Source: Marivivens sp.
GTDB taxonomy: Bacteria; Pseudomonadota; Alphaproteobacteria; Rhodobacterales; Rhodobacteraceae
NCBI GenBank assembly: GCA_030827165.1
Contig: JAURFB010000008.1
Span: 1-50,298, forward strand
Direction: 5' to 3'
Length of the DNA: 50,298 nucleotides
The notes beneath the pieces were generated by a model. That model made no database searches and was not told where the DNA came from. It was given only the letters and a program-made list of their open reading frames with translations. A program made the translations under genes and the position numbers. Positions 41,569-49,091 of this stretch are shown here, one piece after another (positions within the stretch are counted from its first letter, which is position 1; each line of letters starts with the position of its first letter).

Positions 41569-42405
41569 ATGGAACAGAACCGCAGCTATCACTTTCAGAT
41601 CATGCGCCGGGCGATCGACCTGATCGACGCCCAACCCGGTGTCGCCCTCTCGCTCGAGGCGCTGGCGGCCGAAATGAACCTCAGCCCAGCGCATTTCCAG
41701 CGGGTCTTTTCCCAATGGGTCGGTGTCTCGCCCAAACGGTATCATCAATACCTGACGCTGGATCAGGCCAAAGAGCTCTTGCGGGAGCGGCACACCACCC
41801 TCGAGACAGCTGACGCTGTGGGCCTGAGTGGCAGCGGTCGGCTGCACGATCTGTTTCTGCGCTGGGAGGCCATGAGCCCCGGCGATTATGCCAAAGGCGG
41901 CGAGGGCCTCACGATCTTCTGGGGCTGGTTCGATAGCCCTTTTGGCCCTGCCCTCGTCATGGGCACGGGCAAGGGCATCTGCGGTATCGGCTTTTCTGCC
42001 GAAACTGGCGAGGCCCATGCGATGAGCGATCTGACCAGCCGCTGGCCCAAGGCACGCTATGTCGAGGATGCCGAGCGCCTTCGGCCATGGGTCGAGGCTG
42101 CCTTCGGAGCTGAGCCTGCAAGCGCCCCGCTCTTCCTTATTGGCGCCCCGTTTCAGATCAAGGTTTGGGAGGCGCTTCTTGCGATCCCTTCGGGCCATGT
42201 CACAACCTATTCCGACATCGCGGACGCCATCGGCCATCCCAAGGCGGTCCGCGCCGTCGGCACGGCAGTGGGCCGCAATCCGATCAGCCTGTTGATCCCT
42301 TGCCACCGTGCGCTGCGAAAATCGGGCGGGCTTGGAGGTTATCACTGGGGCCTGCCTGTCAAGCGGGCGATCCTGGCATACGAAAGCGCCCGCCTCGAGG
42401 CTTGA
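41569..42405 (+). CDS. AraC-type HTH/methylated-DNA-protein cysteine methyltransferase (Ada-like, no N-Ada domain)
   Basis: A 278-residue two-domain protein. Residues about 1-95 are an AraC-type DNA-binding domain (LSLEALAAEMNLSPAHFQRVF, GVSPKRYHQYL). Residues about 190-275 are the O6-methylguanine-DNA methyltransferase domain with acceptor Cys near 245 in LIPCHRALR and GGYHWG behind it. The N-terminal zinc domain of E. coli Ada, which senses methyl-phosphotriesters, is absent, so this is the shorter Ada form. It repairs O6-alkylguanine and may still regulate. Divergent from nth. Confidence 0.92.
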   Translation: MEQNRSYHFQIMRRAIDLIDAQPGVALSLEALAAEMNLSPAHFQRVFSQWVGVSPKRYHQYLTLDQAKELLRERHTTLETADAVGLSGSGRLHDLFLRWEAMSPGDYAKGGEGLTIFWGWFDSPFGPALVMGTGKGICGIGFSAETGEAHAMSDLTSRWPKARYVEDAERLRPWVEAAFGAEPASAPLFLIGAPFQIKVWEALLAIPSGHVTTYSDIADAIGHPKAVRAVGTAVGRNPISLLIPCHRALRKSGGLGGYHWGLPVKRAILAYESARLEA

Positions 42406-42523
42406 TAGGCGAGAACAAGCCGAACCGGTCTTCCTGATATTGGATAGCACCGGCGGGTGGCGCATCTTGCAGGCAAAGACACGGGTGCTCCCTGCCTGTG
42501 GCCTAGGACGCAAGGATTGACCC

Positions 42524-43165
42524 ATGACCTACGGAAAAACATCTGCTGCCCTTGCCCTCTCGGCGCTTCTTGCCGCAACGGCCTGCACCATGACCGACCC
42601 CAGCAACCCCAACCGCAACGCCCAGCAAGCCGCCCTGATCGGCGCCGGCATGGGCGCGATCATCGGCAACTCGAGCGGCGGCAAGGACGGCGCTATCAAG
42701 GGCGCGATCATCGGCGGCACCATCGGCGCCATCGCCGGCAACCAGCTTGACAAGCAAGAGGCCGAACTTCGCGCCCAGATGGGCAGCCAGGTTGGCATCG
42801 TCAACACCGGCAACCAGCTGATCGTGACCATGCCGCAAGACATCCTCTTTGCGACCGACTCGGCCTCGCTGACCGGCTCGCTGCGGAGCGATCTTTATGC
42901 TCTGGCCGCCAACCTCAACCGCTATCCCGGTTCGACCGTCAATGTTGTCGGCCATACCGATAACGTCGGCACCGCGGCCTATAACCAGGACCTGAGCGAA
43001 CGCCGCGCGCGTGCCGTGGCCTCGGTCCTGATGGATGGCGGCGTTTCGCCCTACCGGGTTGTTTCTTTCGGCCGCGGCGAGGATCAACCTATCGCCACCA
43101 ACCTCACAGCCGAAGGCCGCCGCATGAATCGTCGGGTCGAGATCATCATCACGCCGAACGGCTGA
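42524..43165 (+). CDS. OmpA family lipoprotein with glycine-zipper segment (YiaD/YfiB-like)
   Basis: A 213-residue outer-membrane-associated protein. A signal peptide ends in a lipobox AATAC (Cys near residue 21). A glycine-zipper region follows (ALIGAGMGAIIGN, AIIGGTIGAIAGN, about residues 37-72), then an OmpA-type peptidoglycan-binding domain (about 105-210) with VVGHTDNVGT, NQDLSERRA and GRRMNRRVEI. It likely ties the outer membrane to the cell wall. AAGGA precedes the ATG. The upstream gap carries a six-base inverted repeat (CAGGCA/TGCCTG) of unknown value. A strong terminator follows. Confidence 0.93.
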   Translation: MTYGKTSAALALSALLAATACTMTDPSNPNRNAQQAALIGAGMGAIIGNSSGGKDGAIKGAIIGGTIGAIAGNQLDKQEAELRAQMGSQVGIVNTGNQLIVTMPQDILFATDSASLTGSLRSDLYALAANLNRYPGSTVNVVGHTDNVGTAAYNQDLSERRARAVASVLMDGGVSPYRVVSFGRGEDQPIATNLTAEGRRMNRRVEIIITPNG

Positions 43166-43185
43166 CAGGGCAATCAGTGTTGCCG

Positions 43186-43219
43186 GAAAGGGCCGCCATC
43201 AGCGCGGCCCTTTCTTGTT
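43186..43219 (+). terminator. Rho-independent terminator after the OmpA-type gene
   Basis: Perfect 11-base stem GAAAGGGCCGC (43186-43196) and GCGGCCCTTTC (43204-43214) with a seven-base loop, then TTGTT. The pairing is strong though the final T-run is short. Confidence 0.85.
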
Positions 43220-43259
43220 GAGCCATGGCGGTTCTGGTCCTATGTTTTGACCAATCGGT
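43218..43259 (+). promoter_or_regulatory. Candidate promoter and autoregulatory site of the PdhR-like gene
   Basis: TTGAGC (43218-43223), 17-base spacer, TATGTT (43241-43246), directly followed by TTGACCAATCGGT (43247-43259). The latter resembles the deoC palindrome (TTTGACCAA then GGT at the same spacing), with a degenerate right half. A protein there would block transcription start. Confidence 0.5.
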
Positions 43260-43269
43260 AGGAGCCGTC

Positions 43270-44037
43270 ATGCCCTTTGAGAAGATCCAGCCCGAAAAAC
43301 TCTCGCACAGCGTCGTTCGTCAGATCGAGGCGCTGATCCTGCGCGGGATCCTGCGGCCCGGCGAAAGGCTGCCCTCAGAGCGTGAACTCAGCGATAAATT
43401 TGGGGTTTCCCGCCCTTCTTTGCGCGAAGCGCTGGCTGATCTTCAGGATCGCGGCCTGTTGGTCAGCAAGGCGGGCGCCGGTGTTTTCGTGGCCGATGTT
43501 CTGGGCTCGGCGTTTTCGGAAGTATTGGTAAAGCTATTTGCCGGCCACCCGGAGGCCCTTTTTGACTACATCTCCTTCCGGCGCGACATGGAAGGGCTTG
43601 CCGCAGAGCGCGCCGCACGGCTGGGATCAGATACAGACCTCAAGGTGATCGACACCATTTTCCGCAAGATGGAAGCGGCGCACGGCAAGCGCAATCCGGC
43701 AGACGAAGCCGCGCTCGACGCCGATTTCCACCTTGCGATCATCGAGGCGAGCCACAACGTGATCATGCTTCATATGATGCGCTCGATGTATCAGCTCTTG
43801 CGGGAGGGTGTTTTCTACAACCGCCAGATCATGTTCAAACAGCGCACCACGCGGCAGACATTGCTGGACCAGCACCGGGTTATCAACGATGCCCTTCAAG
43901 CGCGCGATCCCGAAGGCGCCCGCGATGCGGTCGTGGCCCATCTCAATTTCGTCGAGCGCTCGCTTCTCGAGCAGCAAAAGGCCGATCGCAACGAAGCCAT
44001 CGCCCGCAAGCGTTTCGAACACGAAATGAACCGCTAG
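43270..44037 (+). CDS. GntR-family regulator with FCD domain, PdhR-like
   Basis: A 255-residue dimeric regulator. The winged HTH (about residues 10-75) reads LILRGILRPGERLPSERELS and GVSRPSLREALADLQDRG; the C-terminal FCD effector domain (about 95-235) keeps the metal-binding Asp and His in FHLAIIEASHNV and the DQHRVINDAL stretch. The N-terminal half is very close to E. coli PdhR, the pyruvate-sensing repressor, rather than FadR or LldR. TAGGAG precedes ATG 43270. It probably autoregulates (site at 43247) and may act on the deoC promoter, but that is inference. Confidence 0.92.
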   Translation: MPFEKIQPEKLSHSVVRQIEALILRGILRPGERLPSERELSDKFGVSRPSLREALADLQDRGLLVSKAGAGVFVADVLGSAFSEVLVKLFAGHPEALFDYISFRRDMEGLAAERAARLGSDTDLKVIDTIFRKMEAAHGKRNPADEAALDADFHLAIIEASHNVIMLHMMRSMYQLLREGVFYNRQIMFKQRTTRQTLLDQHRVINDALQARDPEGARDAVVAHLNFVERSLLEQQKADRNEAIARKRFEHEMNR

Positions 44038-44046
44038 GCCCAAATG

Positions 44047-44078
44047 GAAAAAGGCCCGGTCGCCAAAGCGCCGGGCCG
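44047..44078 (-). terminator. Rho-independent terminator of the ATP synthase F0 operon
   Basis: On the minus strand, arms GGCCCGG and CCGGGCC (inner CGC/GCG pairs also possible) followed by TTTTT. It lies between the convergent PdhR-like gene and atpF and ends the F0 operon. Confidence 0.85.
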
Positions 44079-44098
44079 TTCCGATTCCTCACCAGCCC

Positions 44099-44659
44099 CT
44101 AGTTGAGGCGGGCCTCGACGGTCGCGATCGAGTCGTCGATCAGCTTGTTCGCGTCGGTCGCGGTCATCTGCGCAGCGAGGAGATCGCGGGCGGCGCCCAC
44201 GGCCACGCTGACAGCGCGGTCGCGGATTTCGCGGATCGCGGCGGCTTCGGCGCTGGCGATCTGATCCTCGGCGGCGGCCAGACGGCGCACCACAGAGGCC
44301 TTGATATCGGCCTTTGCCTGCTCGGCGGCCTTTACGGCCTCGTCACGGGCAGACTCGACGATCCGCTCGGCCTGAGCCTGAACTTCCCGCTGCTTGCGCT
44401 CATACGAGGCGAGCAGCGTCTGGGCTTCTTCACGCAGCGCCTTGGCTTCCTCAAGCTCGGCGCGGATCGTATCGGCCCGCTTGTCGAGAAGGCCGGCAAT
44501 CATCGCCGGAACCTTGAAGTAGAACAGGACACCGATGAAGACGATAAAGGCCAGAAGAACGATAAAGTTGGTGTTCTTGAGCGATATGAACGGGCCAGAC
44601 GCCGCGAAAGCGGGCGAGGCGGCCAGCGAAAGAAGCGCGGTGGTTGCGAGCTTTTTCAT
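44099..44659 (-). CDS. atpF: ATP synthase F0 subunit b
   Basis: A 186-residue peripheral-stalk subunit. A short hydrophobic leader with a signal-like AAS-PAFA is followed by the membrane helix ([17 protein letters not shown], about residues 32-48) and a long, heavily charged coiled coil to the C-terminus, the normal b architecture. It forms a heterodimer with b', encoded just upstream. It is the last gene of atpI-B-E-F'-F; the F1 genes are not here, as is usual in alphaproteobacteria. Four bases separate it from b'. Confidence 0.93.
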   Translation of the reverse strand: MKKLATTALLSLAASPAFAASGPFISLKNTNFIVLLAFIVFIGVLFYFKVPAMIAGLLDKRADTIRAELEEAKALREEAQTLLASYERKQREVQAQAERIVESARDEAVKAAEQAKADIKASVVRRLAAAEDQIASAEAAAIREIRDRAVSVAVGAARDLLAAQMTATDANKLIDDSIATVEARLN

Positions 44660-44663
44660 CTGA

Positions 44664-45221
44664 TTACCCTTTCATCCGGGCGGTCACAGCCGCGGTGACA
44701 GCTTTGGCATCAGCCTTGCCACCCAGCGCCGAGACGATTTCCTTGGCGGCATCCTTGGCCACTGCGGTTACGCTCTTCACTGCGCCGGCGCGAATTTCGC
44801 CAATCGCCTTTTCGCTTTCGGCGGTTTTGGCGGAAATCGCCGCATCGGCCTTTTGCAACTCGATATCAAGCTCGGCCTGAATCTCGGCCTTGGCCTCGGC
44901 GACGATACGCGAGGCCTCGGTACGGGCATCGACAAGCGCCTTGTCATAGGCGGCTTCGGCGGCCTCGGCCTTTTGCTTGAGCTCTTCGGCTGCAGCAATG
45001 TCGTTGGTGATCGTGCCCGCACGTTCCGCGAGGACCGCGCCAATGCGCGGGATCGCGATGCGCGACAGCACGAAGTAGATCACGACAAGCGTGACCAGAA
45101 GCCAGAAAATCTGGTTGGGGAAGGTCGAGAAATCAAGCTGCGGCATACCGGCACCCGAGGCTTCGGCCCCGTGCGCGGCAGCATCAGCTGCATGTTCGAC
45201 CGTTGTCGTTTCGCCTGCCAT
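44664..45221 (-). CDS. atpG: ATP synthase F0 subunit b'
   Basis: A 185-residue second b-type subunit. The N-terminal extension [20 protein letters not shown] is longer than in b and Ala/His-rich; then [29 protein letters not shown], written here across the single membrane helix, and a long coiled coil. Photosynthetic bacteria and most alphaproteobacteria use b plus b' in place of a b homodimer. Stop-to-start distance to b is four bases and to c about 90 bases. In this lineage it is often labelled atpF' or atpG; the latter should not be confused with the F1 gamma subunit. Confidence 0.92.
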   Translation of the reverse strand: MAGETTTVEHAADAAAHGAEASGAGMPQLDFSTFPNQIFWLLVTLVVIYFVLSRIAIPRIGAVLAERAGTITNDIAAAEELKQKAEAAEAAYDKALVDARTEASRIVAEAKAEIQAELDIELQKADAAISAKTAESEKAIGEIRAGAVKSVTAVAKDAAKEIVSALGGKADAKAVTAAVTARMKG

Positions 45222-45308
45222 CTCGTCTCTCCGTCGGACCTGAAAGTGTCATCGGGGGCGCGGGAACTGTCCCCCGCGCGCCCCGACCGTAAGGACACGT
45301 CTTTAGTC

Positions 45309-45545
45309 TTAGACGGCGAACATCAGCAGAAGTGCGACGAGGAACGAGAAGATCCCGAGCGCTTCGGCGAAAGCGAGGCCGATGAAGAGGGTGGCGGTCT
45401 GCGAAGCAGCGGCCGACGGGTTGCGCAGGGCGCCCGCCAGATAGTTGCCGGCAACGTGGCCGACACCGATTGCGGCAGCGCCGGAGCCGATGGCAGCCAG
45501 ACCGGCGCCGACGAATTGACCGAGTTGAGCGATATCGCCTTCCAT
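45309..45545 (-). CDS. atpE: ATP synthase F0 subunit c
   Basis: A 78-residue proteolipid with two membrane helices. Helix 1 carries the glycine-zipper [17 protein letters not shown], the cytoplasmic loop is GALRNPSA (the usual R-N/Q-P), and helix 2 has the ion-binding Glu 61 in [10 protein letters not shown]. No sodium-type ligand set is evident, so it is proton-coupled. I start at ATG 45545 after a strong AAGGAG; the extended frame upstream lacks family similarity. It is the third gene of the operon. Confidence 0.97.
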   Translation of the reverse strand: MEGDIAQLGQFVGAGLAAIGSGAAAIGVGHVAGNYLAGALRNPSAAASQTATLFIGLAFAEALGIFSFLVALLLMFAV

Positions 45546-45591
45546 GATTTTCTCCTTACGATGGAATTGCGGTGATTGAGGACCTGACCCC

Positions 45592-46347
45592 TTAGTGGTG
45601 CGGATGCAGCGCGTCCTTGAGATAGACACAGGTCAGGATGGTGAACACATAGGCCTGGATACCGGCCACGAGCACTTCAAGCCCGTAGATCGCGGTGATT
45701 GCCAGAACTGAAACAGGGCTGATCAGGGCGATTGCGGCAAAGCCTGCGAAAACCTTGATGACAGCGTGGCCCGCCATGATGTTGCCAGCAAGACGGATCG
45801 AGTGGCTGACCGGGCGGACGAAGTAGGAGATCACCTCGATGATCGCGATGATCGGGCGCAGAAGCGCCGGGGCATCGCTCATCCAGAACAGCGACAGAAA
45901 GCTCGCCCCGTTCTTGATGAAGCCGATCAGCGTCACGATGATGAACACGCCAAAACCAAGGACCGCGGTCACGGCGATATGCGAAGTCGTGGTGAACGAC
46001 ATCGGGATCAGGCCGAGGAAGTTGGCGAAAAGGATAAAGATGAAGATCGTCAGGATATAGGGGAAATACTTGAGCCCGTCCTTGCCGGTCACGTCCTCAA
46101 CCATCTTGTAGATGAAGCCGTAGATCATTTCGCCAAACGATTGAGTGCGGGTCGGGACGATCGCGCGACCACGGCTGCCGAATACGAAAAGCGCAAGAAC
46201 GGCCACCACAGCGATCGCCATCCACAGGGTCACGTTGGTGATCGTGTACCAATGGATCGGCCCCTCGCCAAACAGCGGCTTGACGATGAACTGGTCCAGC
46301 GGGTGAAATACCAGGCCGGTGCTTTCTTCGTGCGTTTCGGTCGCCAC
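45592..46347 (-). CDS. atpB: ATP synthase F0 subunit a
   Basis: A 251-residue membrane subunit forming the proton channel with the c-ring. The essential Arg lies near residue 185 in [13 protein letters not shown]; other family marks are [21 protein letters not shown] and the C-terminal [18 protein letters not shown] with the Gln partner. Six hydrophobic segments are visible. The start is GTG 46347, eight bases after AAGGA and directly behind the atpI stop. The open frame upstream overlaps atpI and is not family-like. Confidence 0.95.
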   Translation of the reverse strand: MATETHEESTGLVFHPLDQFIVKPLFGEGPIHWYTITNVTLWMAIAVVAVLALFVFGSRGRAIVPTRTQSFGEMIYGFIYKMVEDVTGKDGLKYFPYILTIFIFILFANFLGLIPMSFTTTSHIAVTAVLGFGVFIIVTLIGFIKNGASFLSLFWMSDAPALLRPIIAIIEVISYFVRPVSHSIRLAGNIMAGHAVIKVFAGFAAIALISPVSVLAITAIYGLEVLVAGIQAYVFTILTCVYLKDALHPHH

Positions 46348-46348
46348 G

Positions 46349-46687
46349 TCAGTTGTCCTTGTCTTCGCCGGCCAGTTTGGCCAGCTGTTTAGCCTGAACC
46401 TCTTTGGCCGAGCGGAGCATCGTCTTGATGCCGGCCGCAAAGCCGAAGAAGATGAAAATCACCAGGAAGATCGGCTTGGTCCCCAGGAGGGTATCCAGGC
46501 CGAACCCGATGACAAAACCGATCCCCAGACCGGCCACCAGTTCGATGACCATCCGCCAGGCCAATTGCGCCTGGGAATAGTCTTTCTTCATGTGGTGCTC
46601 GTCCGGCGCCGCCTTCTTGGATTTGGCGATCCGCGCACTCAGCGCCTGGAGGCGCTCTGCATCGGTCTTCGAATCCTGGTCGGACAC
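46349..46687 (-). CDS. atpI: ATP synthase protein I
   Basis: A 112-residue small membrane protein (AtpI/UncI) that assists assembly of the c-ring. After a charged N-terminus it has two membrane helices: [17 protein letters not shown] and [14 protein letters not shown], the latter followed by a basic tail. An ATG at 46705 is possible but lies only about six bases from the predicted transcription start; GTG 46687 has GAGGGGG upstream and fits family length, so I prefer it. It is the first gene of the F0 operon. Confidence 0.88.
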   Translation of the reverse strand: MSDQDSKTDAERLQALSARIAKSKKAAPDEHHMKKDYSQAQLAWRMVIELVAGLGIGFVIGFGLDTLLGTKPIFLVIFIFFGFAAGIKTMLRSAKEVQAKQLAKLAGEDKDN

Positions 46688-46717
46688 GGGCTTGAGCCCC
46701 CTCATGAAACCTGCGCC

Positions 46718-46746
46718 TTGCTATTTCGGGGGGCGGACTGAGTCAA
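46718..46746 (-). promoter_or_regulatory. Candidate promoter of the F0 operon
   Basis: On the minus strand, TTGACT (46746-46741), a 17-base spacer, and TAGCAA (46723-46718). The expected start is about 46711, giving a leader of about 24 bases to GTG 46687. The -35 is nearly perfect; the -10 is fair. Confidence 0.55.
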
Positions 46747-46871
46747 GCGTGGGGATAGGGGCGCGACATTGACTGCAAGGTGCTGATATAAATGGTATTT
46801 CCGGCAGCGACTGGCGGTCGGAGAAGGCTGGAGCGGCGCCGCCTGCACCAAACCGTTGCCAAATCGTATAT

Positions 46872-46887
46872 TCAACCAACTGGTTGA
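46872..46887 (+). promoter_or_regulatory. Palindromic operator upstream of arsR-type gene
   Basis: Arms TCAACCA (46872-46878) and TGGTTGA (46881-46887), centre AC, next to a TATATT (46867-46872) that may be the -10. The palindrome covering the promoter region fits autorepression by the following ArsR-type protein. Confidence 0.65.
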
Positions 46888-46918
46888 CATTCGTCCCGGC
46901 CAGACGTTGATCTTTCGC

Positions 46919-47260
46919 ATGGCCGCATCGCTCGACACCGTCTTTTCCGCCCTTGCCGACCCGACCCGCCGGGCCATCCTTGCCATGCTTTTGGAAGACG
47001 ACATGGCCGTGACCGACGTCGCCGAGCCTTTTGCGATGTCGCTCGCCGCGATTTCCAAGCATCTGACGGTTCTGACCAACGCGGGCCTGATCAGCCAGGA
47101 ACGGCGCGGGCGGGTGAAATGGTGCAAGCTGGAGCCCGACGCCCTGCGCGAAGCCAGCGTCTGGATGCAGGGCTTTGGCATGATGGAGGGGCTCGACCTC
47201 GACGCTTTCGAGCGGTTTCTCGATGCCGAACTTGCCCAGCCCTCACTCCTTGAGGAGTAA
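46919..47260 (+). CDS. ArsR-family winged-helix regulator
   Basis: A 113-residue repressor of the ArsR/SmtB fold. The DNA-binding region is ALADPTRRAILAMLLEDDMAV and MSLAAISKHLTVLTNAGLI; no Cys metal-site pair such as CVC is seen, so it is probably not a classic metal sensor and resembles the SdpR/stress-type group. ATG 46919 is preceded by only a weak ribosome-binding site. The last 18 bases overlap the end of the convergent EamA gene. Its usual SRPBCC-type partner gene is not adjacent. Confidence 0.88.
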   Translation: MAASLDTVFSALADPTRRAILAMLLEDDMAVTDVAEPFAMSLAAISKHLTVLTNAGLISQERRGRVKWCKLEPDALREASVWMQGFGMMEGLDLDAFERFLDAELAQPSLLEE

Positions 47261-48121
47261 GAGCAGCGCCCCGATTGTCACGGCAAAGCCTATGAGGACG
47301 ATCGCCGAGGGCGCGCTGTCGCCCAGCGCCAGTTGCCACAAGATGACCCAACTGGGAGTGAGGTAGGTATAGGCCATGACCTTGGAAGAGGGCAGGCGCA
47401 GGGTGGCGAATTGCAAGAGAACGAAGGTCGCCGCGCTGGCGAAGATCGCCGTATAAAGAAGCGTGATCCAGACAATCGCCGGCAGATGAGCCCAGTCTGT
47501 CGCGCGAATATCACCCCAGGCCCAGATCGTCAGGATCAGGCCGCCGGCAACCAGCATCCCAAGAGTGAAATGAAAGGCGCTCTCGCCCCGGTTCAGCTTG
47601 CGCACCATCGGCGTATAGATCGCGTGCGAGACACAGCCCCAGAAATAGATCAACTCGCCCTTGCCAATATCGAGCGACAGCAGCGCGGCGAGATCGCCCC
47701 GGAAAATCACCCAGGTCGCTCCCGCTCCGCCAACCGCGAGGGCAAGCGCAATGCGCGGCGTCATCATTTGCCGCAGGAGCAGCCAGCCGAAAAAGCCCGA
47801 CAGGATCGGGGTAAGGGTAAAAACCGCCGCTGCGCTCACCGGCGCGGCGGTTTTCAGCCCCTCGAACATCAGAACGAAATAGATCGCGAAAAGCCCGCCA
47901 AGGATCAGATACCGCCACGGCGCGCGGAAGGTCGACGCGGGAATGCCTCCCCGCGCCATCGCGATTCCGGCGATGATGGCGGCAGCGATCCAGAACCGGA
48001 CAGCATTGATCGCCGCGGGCGAGATCAGGTCGGCCGCCAGAGCCCCCAGCGAGAACGACCCCGCAACCAGCGCAGAAAACAGGAACATGGCGACATGCCC
48101 CTGATAAGCACGGAGGATCAA
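47243..48121 (-). CDS. EamA/DMT-family transporter
   Basis: A 292-residue membrane protein with about ten helices in two EamA repeats (repeat 1 begins MFLFSALVAGSFSLGALAA; repeat 2 begins ELIYFWGCVSHAIYTPMV). Probably a metabolite exporter. It starts at TTG 48121, whose first bases overlap the stop of the upstream LysR gene (TTGA), with GAGG seven bases upstream; ATG 48088 is a fallback. LysR and transporter are therefore translationally coupled, so the regulator may control this exporter. Convergent with arsR. Not closely similar to the EamA protein at 17089 by eye. Confidence 0.88.
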   Translation of the reverse strand: MILRAYQGHVAMFLFSALVAGSFSLGALAADLISPAAINAVRFWIAAAIIAGIAMARGGIPASTFRAPWRYLILGGLFAIYFVLMFEGLKTAAPVSAAAVFTLTPILSGFFGWLLLRQMMTPRIALALAVGGAGATWVIFRGDLAALLSLDIGKGELIYFWGCVSHAIYTPMVRKLNRGESAFHFTLGMLVAGGLILTIWAWGDIRATDWAHLPAIVWITLLYTAIFASAATFVLLQFATLRLPSSKVMAYTYLTPSWVILWQLALGDSAPSAIVLIGFAVTIGALLLLLKE

Positions 48122-48996
48122 AGCGTGACCTCATGGGCGCGCGACTTCAGATACTGCAAGAAGCCCTGAACCTTGGGGGTCCGGTGCAGATCGACGTGGG
48201 TCACCAGCCAAAGCCTGACTGACCACGCCTCGCGGCACGGCAAGACGCGATGAAGGCTGGGTTCGTTCTCGGCCTCCCAGTTGGCCACAAAGCCGATACC
48301 TGCGCCCTCCTGGATTGCGCTGCGCATGGCCTTGTCGTCGCTGGTGCGGAAAATGATGCGGTCGGGGCCGGCAAGCGCCTTGATCCAGTCGTTCCAGGGC
48401 GCGCGGCTTCCGGTTGCGTCGTTGGCGACGAACCAATGATTGGCCAGATCGGCTTCGTCCTTGGGCATCCCGTGCTGCGCGACATAGGCGTCTGATGCCA
48501 CAAGCGCCGCGCGGAACTGGCCGAAGAGTTGAACGACGTTGTCCGGCTCTTGGGGTGTGTTTCCCGCGCGAAGCGCAACGTGGGCCTCGCCATATTCAAG
48601 CCGGAAAAGGCGATCGGAGGTCAGATAGCGGATATGCAAGCCGGGGTTTTCCTGCTGAAAGCCGACCAGGATCGGCGTCAACACATGGCTTACCAGCGGC
48701 AAAGACGTCACCACCAGATCGCCGATCACCCCCTCGCCCTGCCCGCGTATCCGCCCGGCAAGCTGCTGGAATTGGTCGTCGGTCGCGCCCGCCACGCGCA
48801 AGAGGTCGTGCCCGGCTTCGGTCGGCGTATAGCCGCGCGCGTGGCGCTGAAAGAGCTTGGCCCCAAGCCGCGCTTCAAGCGCGTCGATATGGCGGATGAC
48901 GGTCGCGTGATGCACTCCCAGAACATCGGCCGCGCCGCTGACGGTTCCCAACTTGGCAACCTGAAAGGCGGTTCTGATCTCGTCCCAGTGTTCCAA
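48118..48996 (-). CDS. LysR-family transcriptional regulator
   Basis: A 292-residue LysR protein. The N-terminal winged HTH is EIRTAFQVAKLGTVSGAA and HHATVIRHIDALEARLGAKLF; the rest is a periplasmic-binding-like effector domain. The HHATVIRHIDALE helix is atypical in sequence but in the correct place. It uses a TTG start (48996) with AGAAGG eight bases upstream. It is immediately followed by the EamA transporter gene, an arrangement suggesting that it senses the exporter substrate. Divergence from an unknown promoter region toward 49000 is expected. Confidence 0.9.
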   Translation of the reverse strand: MEHWDEIRTAFQVAKLGTVSGAADVLGVHHATVIRHIDALEARLGAKLFQRHARGYTPTEAGHDLLRVAGATDDQFQQLAGRIRGQGEGVIGDLVVTSLPLVSHVLTPILVGFQQENPGLHIRYLTSDRLFRLEYGEAHVALRAGNTPQEPDNVVQLFGQFRAALVASDAYVAQHGMPKDEADLANHWFVANDATGSRAPWNDWIKALAGPDRIIFRTSDDKAMRSAIQEGAGIGFVANWEAENEPSLHRVLPCREAWSVRLWLVTHVDLHRTPKVQGFLQYLKSRAHEVTL

Positions 48997-49091
48997 AGCG
49001 ACCTTCTGTGCGGAGGCTCACATATATAGCGCCGAAACTAGCCTTTCTGTTCGCCAACGCAAGAAACTCGTCGGAGGTTTGGCCAATCTTG

